Positions 1-4,849 of a DNA stretch of 6,573 nt are shown one piece after another. The position numbers and the translations under genes are program-made. The DNA lies in the NCBI GenBank assembly GCA_023451855.1, contig JAEXXY010000305.1:1-6573 (forward strand), read 5' to 3'. Source of the DNA: Actinomycetes bacterium. GTDB taxonomy: Bacteria; Actinomycetota; Actinomycetes; Actinomycetales; Dermatophilaceae. The first letter of the stretch is position 1; each line of letters begins with the position of its first letter. The notes under the pieces are model-generated. The model searched no databases. It was not told the DNA's origin and saw only the letters and a program-made list of their open reading frames with translations.

Positions 1-1
1 C

Positions 2-274
2 TTCACGTCGAGCTCGACGGTGCGCAACCTCGTCGGCATCGCCGGAAAGCCCCACGCCGCAACGGTCGTCGCGTGCATCGGCCCGGCCACGGCCAAGACG
101 GCCCAGGAGCACGGCCTGCGCGTCGACGTCCTCGCGCAGGAGGCCTCGGCCCTCGCGCTCGTCGACGCCCTGGCCGGCCACGGCGTCGGTCTGCAGGTCG
201 CGGCCCGTGAGGCCGGCCAGCCGGTGCAGCGCCCGAGCGACAAGCGTCCGGCCTCGCGCCGCCGCGCCCGCTGA
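2..274 (+). CDS. hemD: Uroporphyrinogen-III synthase, C-terminal part (5' end outside window)
   Basis: This is the last 90 codons of a gene that starts upstream of the window. The enzyme cyclises hydroxymethylbilane to uroporphyrinogen III in the cytoplasm, the branch point to heme, siroheme and cobalamin. The visible part opens with FTSSSTVRNLVG, a conserved stretch of the second HemD domain. It continues with ACIGPATAKTAQEHGLRVDV, the family's usual C-terminal block. The protein ends in a basic tail (RPSDKRPASRRRAR), a style common in actinobacterial HemD proteins. In many Actinobacteria HemD is fused behind a CobA-type uroporphyrinogen methyltransferase; whether that holds here cannot be seen. 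The stop codon overlaps the hemB ribosome binding site and hemB begins 10 bases later, so the two are very probably co-transcribed and translationally coupled. Confidence 0.9.
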   Translation, partial: FTSSSTVRNLVGIAGKPHAATVVACIGPATAKTAQEHGLRVDVLAQEASALALVDALAGHGVGLQVAAREAGQPVQRPSDKRPASRRRAR

Positions 275-278
275 GGAG
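273..278 (+). promoter_or_regulatory. hemB ribosome binding site
   Basis: GAGGAG lies six bases before the GTG at 285 and overlaps the hemD TGA stop (272-274). It fixes the hemB start at 285 rather than at the earlier in-frame GTG at 207, which would sit deep inside hemD and has no such site. Confidence 0.8.
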
Positions 279-284
279 CGTCGG

Positions 285-1250
285 GTGATCGAACGTCCCC
301 GTCGCCTGCGGCAGAACCCGGTGCTGCGGTCCCTTGTGGCCGAGACCCGGGTGCACCCGCGTGACCTCGTGCTGCCCGTCTTCGTCGCCGAGGGCCTGCG
401 CGAGCCCCGCCCGATCGAGAGCATGCCCGGCGTCCGGCAGCACACCCTCGAGAGCGTCGTCGACGTGGCGCGGCGCTGCGTGGCCGCCGGCGTGGGCGGG
501 ATCATGCTGTTCGGGGTCCCGGAGACCAAGGACGCCACCGGGTCCGGCGGCATCGCCCCCGACGGCATCCTCAACCTCGCGCTCCGCGCCGTCCGCGACG
601 CCGTGGGCGATGACCTCGTGGTCATGGCCGACACGTGCCTCGACGAGTTCACCGACCACGGCCACTGCGGCGTGCTCGACGAGCAGGGCCGCGTCGACAA
701 CGACGCGACCAACGAGCTGTACGCGAAGATGGCCGTGGCGCAGGCCCGGGCGGGTGCCCACGTCGTGGCCCCCTCCGGGATGATGGACGGCCAGGTCGCC
801 GTGATCCGCGAGGCGCTCGACGCCGAGGGCCTCACCGACACCGTCATCCTCGCCTACTCGGCGAAGTACGCCTCGGCCTTCTTCGGGCCGTTCCGCGAGG
901 CCGTGCAGTCGAGCCTGCAGGGCGACCGCCGCACCTACCAGCAGGACCCCGCGAACATCGTCGAGTCGCTGCGGGAGATCGACCTCGACATCGCCGAGGG
1001 CGCCGACATGGTCATGGTGAAGCCGGCCATGAGCTACCTCGACGTCGTCGCCGCCGCGGCCGACCGCTCCTCCGTGCCGGTGGCGGCCTACCAGGTGTCG
1101 GGGGAGTACTCGATGATCCACGCGGCCGCCGCGAACGGCTGGATCGACCTGCGGGCCACGGCGCTGGAGTCCCTGACCTCGATCCGGCGCGCCGGTGCGC
1201 AGGTCGTCCTGACGTATTTCGCCCTCGACGCGGCCGACTGGCTCGCCTGA
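285..1250 (+). CDS. hemB: Porphobilinogen synthase (delta-aminolevulinic acid dehydratase)
   Basis: HemB condenses two 5-aminolevulinate molecules to porphobilinogen in the cytoplasm and acts as a homo-oligomeric TIM barrel. The 321-residue product has the usual family length. Both active-site lysines are visible: K194 in AYSAKYASAFFGPFREAV and K246 in MVMVKPAMSYLD, the latter forming the Schiff base. Other family blocks are LVLPVFVAEG (28-37), the GVPETKDATGSGG stretch (77-89) and APSGMMDGQV (162-171). The metal loop reads DTCLDEFTDHGHCG (116-129). It has Cys118 and Cys128 as in zinc enzymes, but Asp120 where classical zinc enzymes have the middle cysteine. The GTG start is set by the GAGGAG site. 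The gene follows hemD by 10 bases and precedes a MarR gene by 32 bases, so it belongs to a heme biosynthesis operon. Identification is secure; the metal preference is inferred. Confidence 0.97.
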   Translation: MIERPRRLRQNPVLRSLVAETRVHPRDLVLPVFVAEGLREPRPIESMPGVRQHTLESVVDVARRCVAAGVGGIMLFGVPETKDATGSGGIAPDGILNLALRAVRDAVGDDLVVMADTCLDEFTDHGHCGVLDEQGRVDNDATNELYAKMAVAQARAGAHVVAPSGMMDGQVAVIREALDAEGLTDTVILAYSAKYASAFFGPFREAVQSSLQGDRRTYQQDPANIVESLREIDLDIAEGADMVMVKPAMSYLDVVAAAADRSSVPVAAYQVSGEYSMIHAAAANGWIDLRATALESLTSIRRAGAQVVLTYFALDAADWLA

Positions 1251-1265
1251 CGCCTTACGATCAGG
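1246..1265 (+). promoter_or_regulatory. Candidate marR promoter and operator (-10-like TACGAT inside an inverted repeat)
   Basis: CCTGA (1246-1250, overlapping the hemB stop) and TCAGG (1261-1265) form an inverted repeat with a 10-base centre. The centre plus the first base of the right arm contains TACGAT (1256-1261), which fits the actinobacterial TAnnnT -10 pattern. A weak -35-like CCGACT lies at 1234-1239. A transcript starting near 1268 would still carry the AGGAGG site. The arms are short, so this is a suggestion only; autorepression at such a site would be typical of MarR proteins. Confidence 0.3.
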
Positions 1266-1271
1266 GGGCGC

Positions 1272-1277
1272 AGGAGG
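1272..1277 (+). promoter_or_regulatory. marR ribosome binding site
   Basis: A perfect AGGAGG lies five bases before the ATG at 1283 and decides that start within a much longer open frame that begins inside hemB. Confidence 0.85.
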
Positions 1278-1282
1278 TGCAC

Positions 1283-1771
1283 ATGGCCGGTGGTTCAGGG
1301 GACGACGGCGTGAGGTGGCTCGACGACGGCGAGCAGCGGTCGTGGCGTGCCGTGCTACGCGGCACGCGCCTGCTCGAGCGGGCCCTCGACGAGGCGCTCG
1401 GCGACGCCGGCATCGCGCTGAGCGAGTACGAGATCATCTCGATGCTCTCGGAGAGCCCGCAGCACCGGCTGCGGATGAGCGAGCTCGCCTCGATGGTCGT
1501 GCAGTCGCGCAGCCGGCTCACCCACACCGCCAAGCGGCTCGAGGAGCGCGGCTGGGTCGCGCGGGAGTCGTGCCTGGAGGACAAGCGCGGCGTCGAGCTC
1601 GTGCTGACGGCCGGCGGTCTCGCGGCGGTGCAGGACATCGCGAGGGTCCATGTGCAGAGCGTGCGCGACAACCTCGTCGACATCATGACCCGCGAGCAGT
1701 TCCAGGCCATCGGCGACGCCATGGCGATCGTCCGCGACCACCTCGACCCCGAGGGCGCCAGCGGCCGCTGA
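1283..1771 (+). CDS. MarR-family winged-helix transcriptional regulator
   Basis: A 162-residue protein of normal MarR length, probably a dimeric DNA-binding repressor. An N-terminal helix (about 17-42) precedes LSEYEIISMLSESP (46-59), the typical MarR helix before the DNA-binding domain. LRMSELASMVVQSRSRLTHT (63-82) holds the helix-turn-helix. The recognition helix continues through AKRLEERGWV, followed by the wing ARESCLEDKRGVELVLT (93-109) with the hallmark D-x-R (D100, R102). The C-terminal helices (about 113-153) would form the dimer interface. There is one cysteine, C97, in the wing; redox sensing through it is possible but unsupported. The gene sits between hemB and hemL, so control of heme synthesis genes or of its own operon is plausible. 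The ligand is unknown, and MarR members respond to phenolics, oxidants, metals and drugs. Confidence 0.92.
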   Translation: MAGGSGDDGVRWLDDGEQRSWRAVLRGTRLLERALDEALGDAGIALSEYEIISMLSESPQHRLRMSELASMVVQSRSRLTHTAKRLEERGWVARESCLEDKRGVELVLTAGGLAAVQDIARVHVQSVRDNLVDIMTREQFQAIGDAMAIVRDHLDPEGASGR

Positions 1772-1793
1772 CCGGCGACGTCCGGGCGGTTGC

Positions 1794-1799
1794 GACAAT
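1794..1799 (+). promoter_or_regulatory. Candidate -10 box for hemL (leaderless start)
   Basis: GACAAT matches the TATAAT consensus at four of six positions. It ends exactly seven bases before the ATG at 1807, with no clear Shine-Dalgarno between. A possible -35 element, CTGACC (1768-1773), overlaps the marR stop, but the 20-base spacer is long. The geometry fits a transcript that begins at the start codon, giving hemL its own promoter besides read-through from hemB-marR. Confidence 0.4.
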
Positions 1800-1806
1800 G
1801 GGGGGC

Positions 1807-3141
1807 ATGAGCTCCCAGCCCACGACCGCCCCCGACACGACCGACGCCCCCGCCTCGGCGGCCCTCCTCGAGCGGGCCGGACGCGTCATCCCCGGTGGCG
1901 TCAACTCGCCGGTGCGCGCCTTCCGCGCCGTCGGCGGCACGCCGCGCTTCATGCGCAGCGGCCAGGGTGCGTGGCTCACCGACGCGGACGGCAAGAAGTA
2001 CGTCGACCTCATCTGCTCCTGGGGCCCGATGATCCTCGGCCACGCACACCCCGACGTGCTGAGTGCGGTGAACGAGGCTGCGGCACAAGGCTTCTCGTTC
2101 GGCACGCCGTCGGAGAACGAGGTGCTCCTCGCCGAGGAGATCGTCGCGCGGATGGAGCCCGTCGAGCAGGTGCGCCTCGTCAACTCCGGCACCGAGGCGA
2201 CGATGTCGGCGATCCGCCTGGCCCGCGGCTTCACCGGCCGCGACGTCGTCGTGAAGTTCGCCGGCTGCTACCACGGCCACGTCGACGCCCTGCTCGCCTC
2301 GGCCGGCTCGGGCGTCGCGACGTTCGCGCTGCCCGACTCCGCCGGTGTGCCGCGCTCGAGCGCGGGCGAGACGATCGTGCTGCCGTACAACGACGTCGCG
2401 GCCCTCGAGGCCGCGTTCGCCGACCGGGGCGAGCAGATCGCGGCGGTCATCACCGAGGCCGCGCCCGGCAACATGGGCGTCGTGCCGCCGGCCCCGGGTT
2501 TCACCGAGGCGCTCCGCCGGGTCACGAAGGCCCACGGCGCGCTGCTCGTGTCCGACGAGGTCATGACCGGCTTCCGTGCCTCGGCGTCGGGCTACCACGG
2601 CTGCGAGGCGCACCCGTCGGGCCCGGCCGACCTCTACACGTTCGGCAAGGTCATGGGCGGCGGGTTCCCCACCGCGGCCTTCGGCGGGCGCGCCGACGTC
2701 ATGGCGCTGCTCGCGCCGCAGGGCCCCGTCTACCAGGCCGGGACGCTGTCGGGTAACCCCGTCGCCTCGGCTGCGGGCCTCGCCACCCTGCGCGGCTGCA
2801 CGCCGGCGGTGTACGAGCGGCTCGACGTCGTCGCCCACACCATCGCCGACGCCGTCAGGGCCGAGCTGTCCGCGGCGTCGGTGCCGCACACCGTCCAGTG
2901 GGCCGGGTCGATGTTCTCGGTCTTCTTCCGCGACGGCGCGGTGGGCAGCTACGACGACGCCAAGGCGCAGGACACCGACGCCTTCCGCCGGTTCTTCCAC
3001 GCGATGCTCGCCCAGGGCGTCCACCTGCCGCCGAGCGCCTTCGAGTCGTGGTTCGTCTCGGCGGCGCACGACGACGAGGCGGTCGCCCACGTGCTCGCCG
3101 CGCTGCCGGCTGCGGCGCGCGCGGCCGCGACTGCGGACTGA
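1807..3141 (+). CDS. hemL: Glutamate-1-semialdehyde 2,1-aminomutase
   Basis: HemL converts glutamate-1-semialdehyde to 5-aminolevulinate, the last step of the C5 route, using pyridoxal/pyridoxamine phosphate in the cytoplasm. The product is 444 residues, close to the family norm. Recognisable blocks are RVIPGGVNSPVRAF (26-39), NSGTEATMSAIRLAR (126-140), which helps bind the cofactor phosphate, YHGHVDALL (155-163), GNMGVVPP (221-228), the DEVMTGFR stretch (250-257) with Asp250 facing the pyridine nitrogen, and TFGKVMGGGFP (278-288) with the Schiff-base lysine K281. QAGTLSGNPVASAAG is also typical. An in-frame ATG at 1798 would add only three residues and overlaps the -10-like box, so 1807 is preferred. 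The 35-base gap after marR allows both read-through and a separate promoter. A C5 enzyme here implies that aminolevulinate is made from glutamyl-tRNA, so a hemA reductase gene should exist elsewhere. Confidence 0.97.
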   Translation: MSSQPTTAPDTTDAPASAALLERAGRVIPGGVNSPVRAFRAVGGTPRFMRSGQGAWLTDADGKKYVDLICSWGPMILGHAHPDVLSAVNEAAAQGFSFGTPSENEVLLAEEIVARMEPVEQVRLVNSGTEATMSAIRLARGFTGRDVVVKFAGCYHGHVDALLASAGSGVATFALPDSAGVPRSSAGETIVLPYNDVAALEAAFADRGEQIAAVITEAAPGNMGVVPPAPGFTEALRRVTKAHGALLVSDEVMTGFRASASGYHGCEAHPSGPADLYTFGKVMGGGFPTAAFGGRADVMALLAPQGPVYQAGTLSGNPVASAAGLATLRGCTPAVYERLDVVAHTIADAVRAELSAASVPHTVQWAGSMFSVFFRDGAVGSYDDAKAQDTDAFRRFFHAMLAQGVHLPPSAFESWFVSAAHDDEAVAHVLAALPAAARAAATAD

Positions 3142-3150
3142 CCGGTCGCG

Positions 3151-3199
3151 CCCGGGCCGGTGCCCCAGGCGTCCCCGCCGTCACAGCCGGGGGCCCGGG
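3151..3199 (+). terminator. Possible GC-rich stem after hemL
   Basis: CCCGGGCC (3151-3158) and GGCCCGGG (3192-3199) are perfect inverted complements separated by 33 bases, beginning 10 bases after the hemL stop. There is no T-run, so if it ends transcription it does so weakly or as a U-less terminator. Such complementarity arises easily in DNA this GC-rich. Confidence 0.25.
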
Positions 3200-3202
3200 A
3201 CC

Positions 3203-3231
3203 TTGTCGACGCCGCGGCAGGGGAGGACGCT
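3203..3231 (+). promoter_or_regulatory. Weak candidate promoter for the double-ABM gene
   Basis: TTGTCG (3203-3208) and GACGCT (3226-3231) are separated by 17 bases, the ideal spacing, but each hexamer matches consensus only partly. A start near 3238 would give a leader of about 48 bases that carries the hairpin and palindrome described separately and then the ribosome binding site. Confidence 0.25.
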
Positions 3232-3237
3232 GGAGGG

Positions 3238-3272
3238 CGACGGCGGCGCCGTCGGGGCGCTGCCTCGAGGCA
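3238..3272 (+). promoter_or_regulatory. Structured leader upstream of the double-ABM gene
   Basis: Two symmetric elements lie in 35 bases. CGACGGC and GCCGTCG (3238-3244 and 3248-3254) form a 7-bp stem with a GGC loop. TGCCTCGAGGCA (3261-3272) is a perfect 12-base palindrome ending one base before the GGGAGG ribosome binding site. They could be a repressor operator or RNA structure affecting translation. No known riboswitch or leader family is recognisable. Confidence 0.35.
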
Positions 3273-3274
3273 AG

Positions 3275-3279
3275 GGAGG
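3275..3279 (+). promoter_or_regulatory. Ribosome binding site of the double-ABM gene
   Basis: GGAGG, within AGGGAGGTGG, lies six bases before the GTG at 3286. It selects that start over the in-frame GTG at 3160, which has no comparable site and would add an alanine/arginine-rich, low-complexity leader. Confidence 0.75.
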
Positions 3280-3285
3280 TGGGCC

Positions 3286-3906
3286 GTGTACGCACGTTCC
3301 ACGACGGTCACGGGCCAAGCGGACAAGGTCGAGTCGGGCATCGCGTACGTCAAGGACTCGGTGATGCCGCAGGTCAGAGCGATGGACGGCTGCCTCGGGC
3401 TCTCCCTCATCGCCGACCGCGAGAGCGGACGCTGCATCGTCACGACGGCCTGGCGCGACGAGGCCGCGATGCGCGCGACGGCCGAGGCGGTCAAGCCGCT
3501 GCGCGAGCAGGCCGCGAGCATGTTCGGCGGCGAAGTGAGCGTGGACGAGTGGGAGGTCGCCTACCTGCACCGTGACCACCGGTCGGGCGACGGGGCGTGC
3601 ACCCGCGTCACGTGGACCGAGGGCGACCCGGCCACGATGGACCGGGCCATCGACCTGTTCAAGAGCTCGATCATGCCCAGGGTCGAGATGCTCGACGGCT
3701 TCTGCAGCGCCAGCATGCTCGTGGACCGGACGTCCGGTCGCTGCTGCGTGACGGCGTCCTACGACTCGACCGAGGCGATGGCCAAGGCCCGCGACGCCGC
3801 GATGGGCCTGCGCGCCGACCTCGCCGAGCAGACCGGCATGCGGATCACCGAGGTGGCCGAGTTCGAGCTGGCCCTGGCCCACCTCGACGTCCCCGAGCTC
3901 GTCTGA
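3286..3906 (+). CDS. Tandem-duplicated ABM-like (dimeric alpha-beta barrel) protein, function unknown
   Basis: A 206-residue protein with no signal peptide or membrane segment. It consists of two homologous halves, about residues 4-96 and 107-200, aligned at a constant offset of 103. Matching pairs are MPQVRAMDG/MPRVEMLDG (from 27 and 130), IADRESGRC/LVDRTSGRC (from 42 and 145) and the helix after W56/Y159. The strand-helix-strand-strand-helix-strand pattern and the x-MP-x-V-x-x-x-DG motif fit the antibiotic biosynthesis monooxygenase (ABM) superfamily, whose subunits normally pair into a barrel, so this chain could fold as a single-chain pseudodimer. It contains no asparagine and therefore cannot carry the Asn-Trp-His triad of IsdG-type heme oxygenases. 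It has six cysteines, with C50 and C153 in equivalent places. The position after hemL suggests, but does not prove, a link to heme. The gene converges on lysE. Confidence 0.75.
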   Translation: MYARSTTVTGQADKVESGIAYVKDSVMPQVRAMDGCLGLSLIADRESGRCIVTTAWRDEAAMRATAEAVKPLREQAASMFGGEVSVDEWEVAYLHRDHRSGDGACTRVTWTEGDPATMDRAIDLFKSSIMPRVEMLDGFCSASMLVDRTSGRCCVTASYDSTEAMAKARDAAMGLRADLAEQTGMRITEVAEFELALAHLDVPELV

Positions 3907-3938
3907 GGCTGCGACCAGCGCGCGAGAAAGCGCCCACT

Positions 3939-3977
3939 CGACCCGGTCAGGCGACCCGGTCAGGCGACCCGGTCAGG
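3939..3977. repeat. Three perfect tandem copies of a 13-base unit
   Basis: CGACCCGGTCAGG repeats exactly three times (3939-3951, 3952-3964, 3965-3977). Each unit contains the odd palindrome GACC-C-GGTC. The first unit starts inside the left arm of the palindromic module, consistent with slippage expansion from the arm itself. It is entirely non-coding. Confidence 0.95.
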
Positions 3978-4015
3978 CGCACCACCACAGGCGCACCACC
4001 ACAGGCGCACCACCA
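3978..4015. repeat. Tandem copies of a 14-base unit (two full, one partial)
   Basis: CGCACCACCACAGG occurs at 3978-3991 and 3992-4005, followed by the first 10 bases of a third copy (4006-4015). The array directly abuts the 13-base array, and both units end in CAGG and begin with CG, so the boundary CAGGCG is shared. A third copy cut off at the right arm of the palindrome suggests secondary expansion within the loop. Confidence 0.92.
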
Positions 4016-4042
4016 GTCGAGTGGGCAGTTCCTCCAGGGTGG

Positions 4043-4085
4043 GAAAGTGCCCACTCGACCCGTCTCCGGGCGAGGGGGCACTTTC
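4043..4085. terminator. Strong hairpin between convergent genes (palindromic module, copy 2)
   Basis: GAAAGTGCCC (4043-4052) pairs with GGGCACTTTC (4076-4085) for 10 bp. After one mismatch, CTCG/CGAG extends the stem, then a bulged A and CCC/GGG, leaving a six-base loop. The hairpin lies 18 bases past the lysE stop on the - strand and 136 bases past the double-ABM stop on the + strand, so it is well placed as a bidirectional terminator. There is no T-run on either side. The conserved tail GTTCCTCC follows at 4092-4099. Confidence 0.6.
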
Positions 4086-4103
4086 GCGCCGGTTCCTCCG
4101 GAC

Positions 4104-4721
4104 TCAGTGGACGGCGGCGAGCAGGACGCCGGCGCCGACGAAGAGGCTGCCGAAGACGCGTCCGAGCGTGCGCCGCCCCGACTCGCGGGCCGTGAGGAGC
4201 CGCAGCCCGCGGGCCGCGAGCGCGAAGACGAACCACATGACGACCACGTCGATGATCACGACGGTCGCCGCGAGCAGCGCGTACTGCGGCACGAGCGGCC
4301 GGGCGGGGTCGATGAACTGCGGGGTGAAGGCGAGGAAGAACACCACCGCCTTCGGGTTGGTGAGGTTGACGAGCAGGCCACGCCGGAACATCGACCAGGC
4401 CGACTCGCGCACGACCTCGCCCGCGTCCTCGGCCTTCCCGCGCGCCCGGAGCTGCCGGATGCCGAGGAACACGAGGTAGGCGGCGCCGGCGTAGCGCACG
4501 ATGCTGAACAGCACCGGCGAGCCGGCGACGACGACGCCCACGCCCGCGGCCACGACGGCGATGTGCACGAGCAGGGCCGCCTGCTGTCCGAGGATGCCCC
4601 AGATGGCGCGCGCCCAGCCCGAGCCGATCGAGTTGGCCATGGTGTTGACCGCGCCGGCGCCGGGTGTCAGCGAGATGAGCACGCCCGCCGCGCAGAGGGC
4701 GAGCCAGACCGAGAGTGACAC
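4104..4721 (-). CDS. LysE/RhtB-family amino acid or metabolite exporter
   Basis: A 205-residue inner-membrane protein with about six hydrophobic segments (roughly 6-26, 42-64, 68-90, 114-136, 146-170, 184-203), the LysE/RhtB topology. Family signatures are SLTPGAGAVNTMANSIGSGW (17-36), where many members have TPGP; RYAGAAYLVFLGIRQLR (76-92); and NLTNPKAVVFFLAFTPQF (119-136), which is highly characteristic. Members export lysine, arginine, threonine, homoserine lactone or other small metabolites, and the substrate here cannot be read from sequence. The GTG start at 4719-4721 is chosen because TACACT lies six bases upstream on this strand and no Shine-Dalgarno is visible. The gene runs opposite to its neighbours and splits the hemL-to-ccdA order. 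No regulator of the LysG type is adjacent. Confidence 0.93.
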   Translation of the reverse strand: MSLSVWLALCAAGVLISLTPGAGAVNTMANSIGSGWARAIWGILGQQAALLVHIAVVAAGVGVVVAGSPVLFSIVRYAGAAYLVFLGIRQLRARGKAEDAGEVVRESAWSMFRRGLLVNLTNPKAVVFFLAFTPQFIDPARPLVPQYALLAATVVIIDVVVMWFVFALAARGLRLLTARESGRRTLGRVFGSLFVGAGVLLAAVH

Positions 4722-4727
4722 GCGGGG

Positions 4728-4733
4728 AGTGTA
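4728..4733 (-). promoter_or_regulatory. Candidate -10 box for lysE (leaderless start)
   Basis: On the - strand TACACT fits TAnnnT exactly and ends six bases before the GTG (4719-4721). The intervening CCCCGC has no ribosome binding character, so the mRNA probably begins at or within a base of the start codon. Only weak -35-like sequence is seen upstream. Confidence 0.5.
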
Positions 4734-4734
4734 G

Positions 4735-4760
4735 GGCCGACGCGTCGGGCGGCGTCGGCC
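4735..4760. promoter_or_regulatory. Inverted repeats in the divergent promoter region
   Basis: GGCCGACGC (4735-4743) and GCGTCGGCC (4752-4760) are perfect 9-bp inverted complements with an eight-base centre. Nested within is the 12-base palindrome CCGACGCGTCGG (4737-4748). The element sits directly upstream of the lysE -10 box, in the -35/spacer zone, where a bound repressor or activator could control lysE. The cognate protein is unknown. Confidence 0.4.
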
Positions 4761-4836
4761 ATCTCATCTACCGTCTCCCGGCGCGTCGCGCAAGCCGGGG
4801 GGCGACCGCGGATTCGGTCGTTCGCGGACCGTTTGA

Positions 4837-4842
4837 GACACT
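4837..4842 (+). promoter_or_regulatory. Candidate -10 box for the histidine phosphatase operon (leaderless start)
   Basis: GACACT ends exactly seven bases before the ATG at 4850, the same geometry as GACAAT before hemL. No Shine-Dalgarno lies between them. A short inverted repeat, CGGTC (4815-4819) and GACCG (4827-4831), lies just upstream. This would be the promoter of the phosphatase-resA-ccdA transcript. Confidence 0.42.
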
Positions 4843-4849
4843 GGGGCAC

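Larger units (their letters stand above)
3926..4035. repeat. Palindromic module, copy 1, with expanded loop
   Basis: The left arm at 3926-3945 (GAAAGCGCCCACTCGACCCG) is identical to the left arm of copy 2 at 19 of 20 bases. Its partner GTCGAGTGGGC (4016-4026) is the exact reverse complement of 3932-3942, and GTTCCTCC (4028-4035) closes the module as in copy 2. The 73 bases between the arms are tandem repeats. Compared with copy 2 the right arm lacks about 11 bases (CTTTCGCGCCG). The module begins 20 bases after the double-ABM stop and may act as its terminator, though it has no T-run. Confidence 0.65.

Noticed and set aside
3..1121. Open frame of 372 codons on the - strand opposite hemD and hemB
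   Set aside because: It is a shadow of hemB, with His/Val/Gly/Asp-rich composition caused by reading GC-rich codons backwards. There is no domain or ribosome binding site.
1798..1800. Alternative hemL start ATG nine bases upstream
   Set aside because: It is in frame but overlaps the likely -10 hexamer at 1794-1799, has no ribosome binding site, and adds only Met-Gly-Gly. The ATG at 1807 fits the leaderless geometry.
1261..3090. Long open frame of 609 codons on the - strand opposite marR and hemL
   Set aside because: It is the mirror of conserved genes in DNA whose third positions are nearly all G or C, which removes stop codons from other frames. The translation is low-complexity and Arg/Gly/Ala/His-rich, with no recognisable domain.
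3286..3906. IsdG/MhuD-type heme-degrading monooxygenase assignment for the double-ABM protein
   Set aside because: The fold family is similar, but the protein contains no asparagine, so the Asn-Trp-His catalytic triad cannot be present. Proximity to hemL alone is not enough.
3939..4015. Possible CRISPR-like array
   Set aside because: The 13- and 14-base units are directly contiguous with no unique spacers, the units are too short, and no cas genes are present.
3907..4103. Possible mobile element insertion between the convergent genes
   Set aside because: There is no transposase, no terminal repeat with target duplication, and only 197 bases. It is better described as palindromic modules plus tandem repeats.
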